Shown: piece by piece, positions 1 through 9,600 of the stretch
How the letters are laid out: each line of letters begins with the position of its first letter
Position numbering within the stretch: the first letter of the stretch is position 1
The notes under the pieces: generated by a model
What the model was told of the DNA's origin: nothing
Databases searched by the model: none
Seen by the model: only the letters and a program-made list of their open reading frames with translations
Program-made: the position numbers and the translations under genes
Assembly: GCF_023652955.1 (NCBI RefSeq)
Contig: NZ_JAKLOY010000009.1
Span: 1 to 64,000, forward strand
DNA from: Geomonas sp. Red32
GTDB taxonomy: Bacteria; Desulfobacterota; Desulfuromonadia; Geobacterales; Geobacteraceae
DNA length: 64,000 nt
Reading direction: 5' to 3'

Positions 1-206
1 AGAAGATCGTCGACAACCTCTACGGCACCAACATCATGACCTGCGCTACCTGCCACGAGGTCCACAACAAAGAGAACGCTACCCAGGACCCGTTCACCGA
101 TGGCGTGACCAGGACCCAGCTCGGCAAAACCGTTACCGCTCCGAACTACTTCCTGTACGCAAAAGAGAGCAACTCGCTCATCTGCCTCTCCTGCCACGTG
201 AAGTAA
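1..206 (+). CDS. Tetraheme c-type cytochrome, C-terminal fragment (5' end outside window)
   Basis: The open frame starts at base 3 and ends with TAA at 204-206. The 67 visible residues hold two CXXCH heme sites, CATCH followed by HEVHNKEN, and a terminal CLSCHVK. They are almost identical to the end of the complete tetraheme cytochrome at 5637-6533, so this is its paralogue and the first gene of the upstream cassette. The next gene begins about 70 bases on with its own ribosome binding site and no terminator between, so the two are probably cotranscribed. Role by family: periplasmic or extracellular electron transfer. The N-terminus and the first two hemes cannot be seen. Confidence 0.9.
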   Translation, partial: KIVDNLYGTNIMTCATCHEVHNKENATQDPFTDGVTRTQLGKTVTAPNYFLYAKESNSLICLSCHVK

Positions 207-276
207 TGGCGGGCCGCTCAGGCGGCAAGCAAAAGAACCCGAGATCTTACTTATTATGAAAAAGGGGATAGATAAA

Positions 277-3200
277 ATGAGAAAAGGACTGGCAACATTG
301 GTCTGTCTTACCCTGGTAGCGGTCGTTTGGGCGTGGGCAGCCACCGCCTACTCGACCTACTGGGTAGAGACCAAGACTACCACCCTCGGTGGTAGCGTAA
401 AGGTGGCCAACAACACCGCACTTTCCGGTGTCGGCGCCATCCGCTTCACCAGCTTCACCACCGCCAACGCTGTTCCGGTCACCGTTACCCCGGATAGCGG
501 CTACAAGATTTCCACCGTCACCGTCGACAACGTCGCCCAGAGCGTGCCGGCCACTGGCGCATACACCTACAACAGCCTGCAGACTCCGGATCACACCGTG
601 AAGATCATCGCCGGCTTCGTTGGTGCCAACGCCTCCACCTCCGCCGCCAAGACCTGGCAGCTGCAGATCCAGAACGGCAGCGCAGGCGGGACCATCTCTG
701 CCGCTGGCCATACCATGGCCACCTACGGCATGAAGATGTACAACTTCGCCGACACCACCGCGATCCCGGTCACCGTTGCCCCGGCCGCCGGCTTCTACGT
801 GTCGAGCCTGTACGTCAACGGCGTGCTGCAGTCCGGCTTCGCCACCACCGGCGGTACCTACACTGTTGACCCCTCCGTCACCGGCAAGGTGTTCAACGTG
901 ACCGCCAACTACAAGAAGCAGAACAACGTAGTGACCACCAACGTCACCAGCCCGCTGGTCGCCAACGGCATCCTCCCGGTTAACCCGAAGGTCGCCTACG
1001 GCAACGACGTCAAGCTGATCGTTGCTCCGATGGCTCCCTACAACACCGTGACCGCGATCAGCGTGACCGGTTCCACCTACACCGCCATCTCCATGGTCGA
1101 CAGCCAGGGCAACACCGCTGCTCCGTTCAAGGGCTCGGTGGTGGTGACCATCTCCGGCGTGACCGGCCCCCTGACCCTCGGCTACACCCCGGGCACCGAC
1201 AACACCGGCCAGATGGGCGGCTGCACCAACACCTGCCACCTGTCCGCTTCCGCCGCTGTTCAGGCTGTTCCGGCCCAGTGGAACGCCTCCAACCACAAGC
1301 GTAACGCCGTCGACTGCGTGAGCTGCCACCAGACCATGCCCGGTCCCTGGACCAGCGACACCGTCAACAAAGCCACCATGACCGTCGGCTCCACCGTGGT
1401 CTGCTCCAAGTGCCACGCTGACGCTGCCGTCGAAGGCTTCCTGACCAGCCCGCACTGGACCAACCTCCGCAACAACGGCGACAGCGCCGTGGCCGGCGAC
1501 CAGCTCGCTACCTGCGCTACCCAGAAGTGCCACTTCAAGAGCACCAACCAGACCGGCTGCTCTACCTGCCACCGCGGCAATGCTGCCGGCACCGACAACA
1601 ACATCAACGCCGACGGCACCTTCGCCGGTTACTCCGCTAACAGCGTCGCCCACAACCCGTTCACCCCGACCATGGAGAGCACCTGCATCAAATGCCATGA
1701 GGGCGCATACCACGGGACCCCGACCGCTGTTTACCAGAAGTCCGCTCACTACCTGAACCCGTACTACATGTACGGCGACAAGGAAGTCGTCTGCCAGGAT
1801 TGCCACGATCCGCACAGCACCAAGGCAACCTTCCCGGGCTACGACGCCACCACCTACGCCAAAACTACTGCCGGCGCCTGCGACAGCTGCCACGCCCGTA
1901 CCCCGGGCCGTCCGTACGGCATCTTCAGCTCCAACGGCCAGATGGTCGCTCCGCACGTCAACCAGAGCGGTTCCGCTGCCAGCACCACCGACAACAGCAA
2001 CTACCTGCACGGCTTCAGCGCTAACGCCGGCTGGTACTCCGCTGGCCAGCTGACCGGCGTCACCGTCAACGTTCAGTCCCAGTACGTGACCCCGAACAAC
2101 AGCTGCACCGACTGCCACGGCCACAACAACTTCATCAACGCCGAATACGCCACCACCATGCACGCCGATCCGAACGGCCGCTGGAAAGCCATCGACGGCT
2201 TCAAGTTCGCCGGCTACTCCGCTGCTACCGCCACCGTGTACACCCCGGCCAACGTCAAGCAGGACGGCTGCGTACGTTGCCATACCGCTACCGGCTTCGT
2301 GAACTTCGTTCAGTCCGGCTTCCAGGACCTCCGCGCCTGGGGCTTCGCTAACAAAGCCGACGCCACCGGCGAGGTCATCACCTGCCGCGCTTGCCACGTA
2401 ACCGGCGCCGGCGCCATTAAGGGTGAGGCCACTGTCGGCCTGCCGGAAGGCAACCCGAACAACTGGAACCCGAACTCCATCCGCGCCGCCAAGACCCCGT
2501 ACACCATGTACTACAACTACTCGGTCTCCAAGGTTAAGAAGTTCGTGGGCCAGGCCAAGTTCAACAACTTCGGCTACTCCAACGTCTGCGTACCCTGCCA
2601 CTCCGGCCGTACCGGCGCAACCGACGGTTCCGCCATCAAGGCTCTCGGCGCTTACGCTAACTACACCACCCTTACCTTCGCTGGGACCCCGAGCCTGCCG
2701 CACGGCGTGTACCAGGCTGCCATCCTCGACGCGAAGCTCGGCTACAAATTCTCCGCATACACCACCGCCGCCAACGGCCACGCCACCATCGGCGTGAACA
2801 GCGTGGTGACTGCTGTCAACGGCAACGCTACCACCGATCCGACCCCGGGTCCGTGCGTTTCTTGCCACATGGACTTCAAAACCCAGACCGGTGAGGCTGG
2901 CAAAACCGCTACCTACCGCAAGCACGAGTTCTCCATCGTGAAGGCTGACGGCAGCCTGCCGACCCTCTGCTCCAACTGCCACAGCGCAAGCTTCAACGGC
3001 GCTTCCCTCGACGACGCCAAGGCTAACTTCCAGGCCGCTGTCGTGGCCCTGGCCGAAGTCATGAAGACCAGCAACAACGTCTACGGTACCCCGATCGTCA
3101 CCGGTGCTACCGTGACCCAGTACGGCACCACCAGCTTCAAGTGGAGCTGGGCTGACTCCAAGCGCGGCATCGCCGGCGTTTCCTTCACCGGCAAGTCCGC

Positions 3201-5136
3201 CAAGTTCGCCGACCTCCAGGGCGCCTACTACAACCTGCAGCTCCTGTGGGGCATCGCCTTCTCCACCACCGACGAAGGTGCTTACGCTCACAACCCGCAG
3301 TACCTGAAGCAGCTTGTTAACGACACCATCAACGCGCTGCGCGTTCCGACCACCGCTTCGGTGGCCGACGCCATCAGCCAGCTGCCGTACGACGCAGCTT
3401 CCACCGACGGTTACTTCCCGGGCTTCAGCGCTACTACCCAGGATGCCGCCATCACTGCGTTGAACAACGCCAACAACCACTACGCTGCCGGTGCAAGCAA
3501 GACCCAGTACATGATCAGCACCGCTACCTGCACCGACTGCCACAACCCGAGCGAGACCGCCCTCCAGGCTGCCGCCCGCGTCGCATGGTCCGAGTCCAAC
3601 CACGGCCTGACCTCCGAAGCAGGCTGGGGCGCAAGCCTCTCCTCCTCCAGCCGCGGTAGCAGCACCCCCTACAACGGGACCGCTATTCCGAGCGCCGAGT
3701 GCGTCCGCTGCCACACCGTGGACGGTTTCGTCCAGTTCACCAACAGTGGCGCCTTCGCTAGCGTTGCCCCGCTGACCAGGACCGATGCGGGCACCGTTAA
3801 CTCCCCGCTCAACTGCAACGCCTGCCACGTCAAGCCGCTGCCGACCGGCAACGACCGTCGCAGCATCGCCCAGACCGCAGGTACCGGCAACGGCACCAGC
3901 GGCGTCGGCGCAGCCATCTTCTACAACATCTCGGCTGTCGACAACGGCACCCACCTGTCCTACCGTGCACGCACCCAGGCTAACTTCCCGGATGTCCAGG
4001 ACTCCAACCTCTGCGTGTCTTGCCACAGCGGCCGCGGCACCGGTCAGCACATCAGCGTCATCGCTGCCAACCCGAACTTCACCATCTCCAACGTGAAGAG
4101 CCGTCCGACCCTGCACAACCTCCCGGTCGCCGGCGTGATGTACATGAAGGTAGCCTTCGCTTCCTTCACCTCGGCTGGCACTTCCATCCCGACCCTCAAG
4201 AACTACACCTCGGTCGGCAGCGCTACCACCTACGCCAAAACCGTCACCTCCAGCCTCGACCTGACCGGCGGCGTCACCAGTACCCACAGGCTGCTCGGTT
4301 CCACCGCTGTCGGCCACGGCCTTGCCGCTGGCGTCCTCGCCACCGGCGGTCCCTGCGTCACCTGCCACATGCAGGGTACCGGCACCTCCCTGGCTCACCG
4401 CGCTGACGGCGGTCACAGCCTCGACATCAACGCAGACGCCTTCAACCAGGTGTGCATCAACTGCCACACCAGCGAGAATGGCCACGCCCTCAACACCTTC
4501 GCCGACTTCCAGACTTACTTCCTCGGCGCTCAGGAAGAGGCTTACAACAGTGCCGTTACCCTGGCCAGCAGCCTGCTGACCCAGAACTTCGGCATCAACA
4601 CTGTGACCGATACCACCGTCGAGGCCACTGGCCCCAACGCAGGCAAATCCGTCACCGACTACACCAGGAAGGCTTGGCTGACCGCCAACCCGACCATCGC
4701 CCTGTCCCTCGGCTCCGCAGTCCAGACCGACGGCAACGGCGCCTACTGGCTGAACAACACCGCCGCCATGAAGCTCATGGGTGCCGCTTACAACGTGGCC
4801 CTCTACGGCTACCAGGATAAGGCGGCCTTCGCCCACGCCCGTACCGCTACCCGCCGTTCGCTGTACGACACCATCGACTTCCTCGATGATGGCGCCATGA
4901 ACTTCTCGGTCAGCGCTACCGCTACCACCAAGATGCCGGCTGTTTACGGCATCGGCTCCGTCGCTTACACCCAGGACGGCACCGCCAACACCACCACCGG
5001 CATCCTCCAGAGCAACCTGGACGTGGTCGGCACCGGCACCACTGAAGCATCGCTGTTCCTCTTCAACTGGAACCGCACCTACGGCAACTGGAACAACTAC
5101 AAGCTCACCGCCAACAACCCGCTTGAGCGCCCGTAG
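277..5136 (+). CDS. Giant exported multiheme c-type cytochrome (20 heme-binding sites)
   Basis: About 1619 residues. I chose ATG 277 over ATG 256 because AAAGGGG lies 9 bases upstream and because the paralogue at 6642 begins with the same MRKGLATLV signal peptide (cleavage probably after WAATA). Residues about 25-310 carry no heme and form three beta-rich repeats resembling divergent InlB B-repeats. From residue 316 onward there are 18 CXXCH sites plus one CX3CH (CTNTCH, residue 316) and one CX4CH (CATQKCH, residue 413), giving 20 possible hemes. Many extra histidines could be distal ligands. By family it should carry electrons across or outside the outer membrane, as expected of a metal or electrode reducer. 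The partner is unknown. It follows a tetraheme gene and ends at a strong terminator. Confidence 0.93.
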   Translation: MRKGLATLVCLTLVAVVWAWAATAYSTYWVETKTTTLGGSVKVANNTALSGVGAIRFTSFTTANAVPVTVTPDSGYKISTVTVDNVAQSVPATGAYTYNSLQTPDHTVKIIAGFVGANASTSAAKTWQLQIQNGSAGGTISAAGHTMATYGMKMYNFADTTAIPVTVAPAAGFYVSSLYVNGVLQSGFATTGGTYTVDPSVTGKVFNVTANYKKQNNVVTTNVTSPLVANGILPVNPKVAYGNDVKLIVAPMAPYNTVTAISVTGSTYTAISMVDSQGNTAAPFKGSVVVTISGVTGPLTLGYTPGTDNTGQMGGCTNTCHLSASAAVQAVPAQWNASNHKRNAVDCVSCHQTMPGPWTSDTVNKATMTVGSTVVCSKCHADAAVEGFLTSPHWTNLRNNGDSAVAGDQLATCATQKCHFKSTNQTGCSTCHRGNAAGTDNNINADGTFAGYSANSVAHNPFTPTMESTCIKCHEGAYHGTPTAVYQKSAHYLNPYYMYGDKEVVCQDCHDPHSTKATFPGYDATTYAKTTAGACDSCHARTPGRPYGIFSSNGQMVAPHVNQSGSAASTTDNSNYLHGFSANAGWYSAGQLTGVTVNVQSQYVTPNNSCTDCHGHNNFINAEYATTMHADPNGRWKAIDGFKFAGYSAATATVYTPANVKQDGCVRCHTATGFVNFVQSGFQDLRAWGFANKADATGEVITCRACHVTGAGAIKGEATVGLPEGNPNNWNPNSIRAAKTPYTMYYNYSVSKVKKFVGQAKFNNFGYSNVCVPCHSGRTGATDGSAIKALGAYANYTTLTFAGTPSLPHGVYQAAILDAKLGYKFSAYTTAANGHATIGVNSVVTAVNGNATTDPTPGPCVSCHMDFKTQTGEAGKTATYRKHEFSIVKADGSLPTLCSNCHSASFNGASLDDAKANFQAAVVALAEVMKTSNNVYGTPIVTGATVTQYGTTSFKWSWADSKRGIAGVSFTGKSAKFADLQGAYYNLQLLWGIAFSTTDEGAYAHNPQYLKQLVNDTINALRVPTTASVADAISQLPYDAASTDGYFPGFSATTQDAAITALNNANNHYAAGASKTQYMISTATCTDCHNPSETALQAAARVAWSESNHGLTSEAGWGASLSSSSRGSSTPYNGTAIPSAECVRCHTVDGFVQFTNSGAFASVAPLTRTDAGTVNSPLNCNACHVKPLPTGNDRRSIAQTAGTGNGTSGVGAAIFYNISAVDNGTHLSYRARTQANFPDVQDSNLCVSCHSGRGTGQHISVIAANPNFTISNVKSRPTLHNLPVAGVMYMKVAFASFTSAGTSIPTLKNYTSVGSATTYAKTVTSSLDLTGGVTSTHRLLGSTAVGHGLAAGVLATGGPCVTCHMQGTGTSLAHRADGGHSLDINADAFNQVCINCHTSENGHALNTFADFQTYFLGAQEEAYNSAVTLASSLLTQNFGINTVTDTTVEATGPNAGKSVTDYTRKAWLTANPTIALSLGSAVQTDGNGAYWLNNTAAMKLMGAAYNVALYGYQDKAAFAHARTATRRSLYDTIDFLDDGAMNFSVSATATTKMPAVYGIGSVAYTQDGTANTTTGILQSNLDVVGTGTTEASLFLFNWNRTYGNWNNYKLTANNPLERP

Positions 5137-5168
5137 TAGCTCCTGAAGTCTTCTGCAATGCAGTACCT

Positions 5169-5199
5169 GCCCCGCCTCGCAAGAGGCGGGGCTTTTTTT
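5169..5199 (+). terminator. Rho-independent terminator after the 20-heme cytochrome
   Basis: Nine-base-pair stem CCCCGCCTC / GAGGCGGGG with a GCAA loop, then seven T. It lies 32 bases after the stop codon. Almost the same hairpin follows the paralogous cytochrome at 11946, which fits duplication of the whole cassette. Confidence 0.92.
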
Positions 5200-5636
5200 G
5201 ATGCGTTCCCGCCTCATCCCAACCGCTTCACTTCACTTCACTTCACTTCGCCTGACCTCTCTTTCTGCCGCCGTTTTACTTCCCCGTCCCATCGTCCTTC
5301 TCACTGTGCCGATCCCACCGGTTTTCTGCCCGTCCTGCGTCTGTCCGATCCTCCGCGGGGACGACTCCGCGAAATGCCCGGCTCCCCTTTCCGTGAAATA
5401 ACCTTCATCCCGGTGAAATAGCCTGCCCTAAGCCGTTGGTATGACCGGAGGGCTTCCCCGGCATCGCACCGATTACGTATTGCTGTACAAAAAATTACGT
5501 AAAAATGACGGAACGTTAAACAAAAACTGACCAACGCTGTCGATAAAAATTACACAAAGATTACCTGTAGGGTTCGTTTTTTGCACAAAGTGCTGTCAGT
5601 GCTTCATATCTTCAGTAGTACAAAAGGAGAGGCAAC
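5200..5636. other. Intergenic region between the two cytochrome cassettes
   Basis: No convincing gene. It holds five copies of the pentamer CTTCA (about 5226-5250) and then an unusually AT-rich stretch from about 5470 to 5630, which is the likely promoter of the second cassette. A GG-N10-GC pair at 5571-5584 could be a sigma-54 promoter and is listed separately. The ribosome binding site AGGAGAGG lies just before ATG 5637. Confidence 0.6.
5569..5586 (+). promoter_or_regulatory. Possible sigma-54 -24/-12 promoter of the tetraheme gene
   Basis: GG at 5571-5572 and GC at 5583-5584 are separated by exactly 10 bases, and the -12 side reads TTTTGCAC. The -24 side (AGGGTT) matches the family consensus TGGCAC only at GG, so this is a weak call. 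It lies about 50 bases before the start codon. Confidence 0.3.
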
Positions 5637-6533
5637 ATGAAAAAAGTATTGGCAACAGTCGCAGCAGTAGGATGTCTTGCGGCCGCTAGTACCGCTCTTG
5701 GCGGTCTTCCGGCCGGCACGGGGGTCAACGGCTCCCTGCACGACATGACGGTGGTGGTTGGGCCCCAGGCTGACTCGATGGCTCGAGTCTGCGTTTTCTG
5801 CCACACCCCTCACCATGCCCAGTCTTCGGACGGCGGCTACAACCTCCCGCTGTGGAACCATGACATCCCGGACGTCACCACCTACACCCCCTACGCCTGG
5901 GCCACCCCGATGAACTCCAACAACGGCGAGTTCACCATCACCGACCCGCTGGCCGGCCCGAGCCGTCTCTGCATGAGCTGCCATGACGGCGCCGTCGCCG
6001 TCGACGAGCACAACTCCGCCTTCGGCAAAGACGCCAGCCAGGCAACCACCTCGATCGCCAACGTGACGACCTACACCAACCAGCAGGGCCGCGGCGCCCT
6101 CGGCAAGGACCTCACCCAGACCCACCCGATCGGGTTCGACTACGTGGAGATCGCCGCCTGGCGTAACTCCAACTCCCAGAACGGTGCCCTCGACTCCAAC
6201 CACAACCCGACCGGCGACACCGAGATCGTCTCGGCAGACAAAGGGTACGCCCTTTCCATCACCGTGGAAAACACCACCCAGGGCAAGTACAACTACGTTC
6301 AGCGTAACGTAGGCGGCAAGCGCATCGTGGACAACCTCTACGGCGCCAACATCATGACCTGCGCCACCTGCCACGAGGTTCACAACAAAGAGAACGCCAC
6401 CCAGGACAACTTCACTGACGGTCCGAAGAACCTCACCGTCAGCGGCACCACTTACCCCATGGCGGCCCCGAACTACTTCCTTTACGCCAAGCAGAGCGAG
6501 TCGCTCATCTGCCTCTCCTGCCACGTGAAGTAG
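5637..6533 (+). CDS. Tetraheme c-type cytochrome (OmcE-like doubled-CXXCH protein)
   Basis: 298 residues with an N-terminal signal peptide (MKKVLATVAAVG...ALG). Four heme sites in order: CVFCH (in CVFCHTPHHA), CMSCH (in CMSCHDGAVAVDE), CATCH and CLSCH, the last only three residues from the C-terminus. The surrounding motifs LPLWNH, CHDG, HPIGFDY and CHEVHN recur in the doubled-CXXCH family. The four-heme count and general layout recall OmcE, which polymerises into extracellular filaments in Geobacter sulfurreducens. That comparison is from memory of the family and is not proof of filament formation. The protein is a near-duplicate of the fragment at 1-206. The giant cytochrome gene follows after 108 bases. 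Confidence 0.92.
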   Translation: MKKVLATVAAVGCLAAASTALGGLPAGTGVNGSLHDMTVVVGPQADSMARVCVFCHTPHHAQSSDGGYNLPLWNHDIPDVTTYTPYAWATPMNSNNGEFTITDPLAGPSRLCMSCHDGAVAVDEHNSAFGKDASQATTSIANVTTYTNQQGRGALGKDLTQTHPIGFDYVEIAAWRNSNSQNGALDSNHNPTGDTEIVSADKGYALSITVENTTQGKYNYVQRNVGGKRIVDNLYGANIMTCATCHEVHNKENATQDNFTDGPKNLTVSGTTYPMAAPNYFLYAKQSESLICLSCHVK

Positions 6534-6591
6534 CAGGCCCCCCGGGGCGCTCCCTGCCGGTTTGAGAGCCCCGGACGGACCACATGTTTAA

Positions 6592-6609
6592 TGGGCACTT
6601 TTGATGCGA
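6592..6609 (+). promoter_or_regulatory. Possible sigma-54 promoter of the 27-heme cytochrome
   Basis: GGGCACTTTTGATGC: GG at 6594-6595 and GC at 6606-6607 are 10 bases apart. The -24 element GGCAC is perfect and the -12 element ATGC is imperfect. It lies in the 108-base gap before ATG 6642 and would let the large gene be transcribed apart from the tetraheme gene. Confidence 0.4.
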
Positions 6610-6641
6610 TTTGAATTTCTAATTTAAAGGGGACTTACGAC

Positions 6642-9600
6642 ATGAGAAAAGGACTGGCAACACTGGTCTCTCTCACCCTTGTAGCGGTCGTGTGGGCGTG
6701 GGCAGCCACAGCCTTCTCGACCTACTGGGTGGAGACCAAAACTACCTCCCTCGGTGGTAGCATCAAGGTTGCGAACGGCACCGCACTTTCCGGTGTTGGG
6801 GCCATCAAATTCAGCAGTTTCACGACTGCCAATGCAGTTCCGGTGTACGTTCAGCCGGCCGCCAATTACAAGATCTCGACGGTCACCGTCGACAACGTCG
6901 TCCAGACGATTGCCGATCCGACCGTGACCTTCACCATCCCGGTCACGACCCCGAACCACACCGTGAAAGTATTCGCGGGCTTCGTCGGGCTCAACGCCGC
7001 CAACACCGGTGCCAAGACCTGGCAGCTCCAGCTGCAGAACGGCAGCTTCGGCGGCACCATCTCGGTTGCCGGCCGCTCGCTTGGCAACTACGGGATGAAG
7101 ATGTACAACTACTCCGACACCACTCCGATGCCGGTGACCGTTACCCCGGCTACCGGTTACTACGTGTCGAGCGTGTACGTGAACAGCGTCCTCCAGTCGA
7201 GCTTCCCGCAGGCTGGCGGCGTCTACACCATTGATCCTTCGGCTGCCGGCAAGGTGTTCAACGTCACCGCCAACTACAAGCCGCTGGTCAACACCGTGAC
7301 CACCAACACCGCCTCCGCCGCCAACGGCATCCTCCCGGTTAACCCGAAGGTCGCCTACGGTAAGGACGTGAAACTGGTCGTCTCCCCGATGGCTCCTTAC
7401 AACACCATCACCGCCCTCTCGCTGACCGGCACCGGCCACGGCGCCGTCACCATGATCGACGCCCAGGGCAACACCTCGGCTCCCTGGAAAGGCTCCGTGG
7501 TGGTGACCATCTCGGCCGTCACCGGTCCGCTGACCCTCGGCTACACCCCGGGCACCGACAACACCGGCCAGATGCAGGGCTGCACCAGCACCTGCCACAT
7601 GTCCGCTTCGGCCCAGGTCCAGGCTACCGCCGGCCTGTGGAACAACTCCGTCCACAAGCGTAACGCCGTCGATTGCGTCTCCTGCCACAACACTATGCCG
7701 GGCGACGTGACCGCGGGCACCGTTAGCCGCGTAACTCTGCAGAAGACCGACGGTTCCGTCTACTGCACCTCCTGCCACAGCAGCTCCACCGCGGCTGGCT
7801 TCCTGACCTCCGCTCACTGGACCAACACCTACAACACCAGCGCCAACGCCGGCTGCTCGCAGAAGTGCCACTTCAAGAGCCAGCCCGCCGCCGGTTGCGG
7901 CACCTGCCACTCGGGCGCCCTTGCTAGCGACGGCAGCTTCGCCCAGGGGACCTACTCCTCGGCTGCTGCCCACAACACCCAGATCCTTAACTACAACACC
8001 ACCTGCACCGTCTGCCACGCTGCCGGCGGCAAGCATGGCGGCCCGACCGACAACTTCCTGGCCTCCAAGCACTGGAACAACTCCTTCGAGTACGGGCCTG
8101 AGTTCGCAGGCGGCGCCGTGCCCGAGCAGATCAACCCGAACGAAAGCTACACCACCACTGAGTTCGGTGCAGCAACCACCTGCGCCTACCGCTGCCACTT
8201 CAAACCGGGCATGGGTCCGTCCCGCAACGTGACCGGCTACGTGACCAACGGCCGCGCTACCACCAACGTCAGCTACACCGACACCCTTAACAACGAGACC
8301 TACACCCGTCCGGGTGGCGACGGCTGCATCGCCTGCCACGATCCGCACACCAGCAAGGCAGCCGACTACCAGACCTGCCTCATCTGCCACTCCGGCTCCA
8401 AGCATGGCGTAGTGCCCAACGAGTTCTTCAACTCCAAGCACTGGAAGAACACCCATGAGTCCGGCCCCGAGTTCGCTGGCCAGAACGCCGTCGAGTACGG
8501 CAGCTACACCTTCGCCGGCCAGACCCAGACCAACGGCAACGTCAAGCTCGACGCCGCCACCGTTCCCGGCGACATGAACCCGAACTCCAGCTACAACACC
8601 ACCGAGAACGGTGCAGCCACCACCTGCGCCTACCGCTGCCACTTCGGTCCGGGCATGGGCCCGCAGCAGAACGTGGCCGGCTACCTCGCCAACGGGAAGT
8701 CCATCACCTACATCGCCTACTCTTCCCGCGCCTCCGGGCAGAAGATCACCTACACCCGTCCGGGCGGCAACGCCTGCCTCGCCTGCCACGACTCGCATAA
8801 ACTCGTGACCGACGCCCGCTCCACCTGCTACACCTGCCACGCTGGCGGCAACCACGGCTGGTCCGTGAAGGCCTTCGAGAAGTCCACGCACTACACCAGC
8901 ACCTACGCCATCTACGACGGCATGGGCGGCCCGACCGGCAAAGCCTGCATCGCCTGCCACAATGCTCACTCCCTGGAGGCCGAGTTCGCTAACGTCTCCT
9001 CCAACCAGCTCCGCTCCGCCGGGATGGCTACCGGCTGCCAGGGCTGCCACACTCCGGGCCAGTCGTACTCGATCTTCAGCTCCAACGGGATCGGCAAGGC
9101 TCCGCACTTCAAAACCGACAACACCACCGCTTACATGACCCCGCGCACCTCCTGCGCTAGCTGCCACAGCCACAACAACACCATCAACGCCGGTTGGGCC
9201 GAAGGCGGCCACGGCTCCACCACCACCCCGGCCTTCGACGGCAGCCCGAGCGAAAACTTCAAGACCATGGGCGTCGCCGGCGTCAACTACCAGGTCGATC
9301 CGAGCGCACGTAACTGCGTCCGTTGCCACACCGCCAACGGTTTCGCCCAGTTCGTCGACTCCGGCTTCACCAACATCGCCCCGGTCGGCGTCGCTTCCGA
9401 CAACACCTCCGAGCCGATCGTCTGCACCGCCTGCCACAACAACGTGGACAAAGGCACCCTGCGTCTGGCCAACTTCACCTCCCAGCACCTGGGCGGCGCG
9501 AAGTACATGGCTCGCTACGGCTACAAAAACGCTCTGGCTAACAACGTGCTGGTTAACAGCACCCTGACCCTGCCGGACAACAAGAACTCCAACGTCTGCC

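Noticed and set aside
247-5217. 1656-codon open frame on the minus strand opposite the 20-heme cytochrome
   Set aside because: Composed almost only of Gly/Val/Ala/Asp/His runs produced by the antisense of Thr/Ala/Asn/Cys-rich codons; no domain, and the plus strand has 20 heme motifs. The same holds for 6624-11675.
5573-5600. Copy of the TTTYGCAM palindrome near the tetraheme promoter
   Set aside because: TTTTGCAC is present but the second half-site (AGTGCTGT) is out of register.
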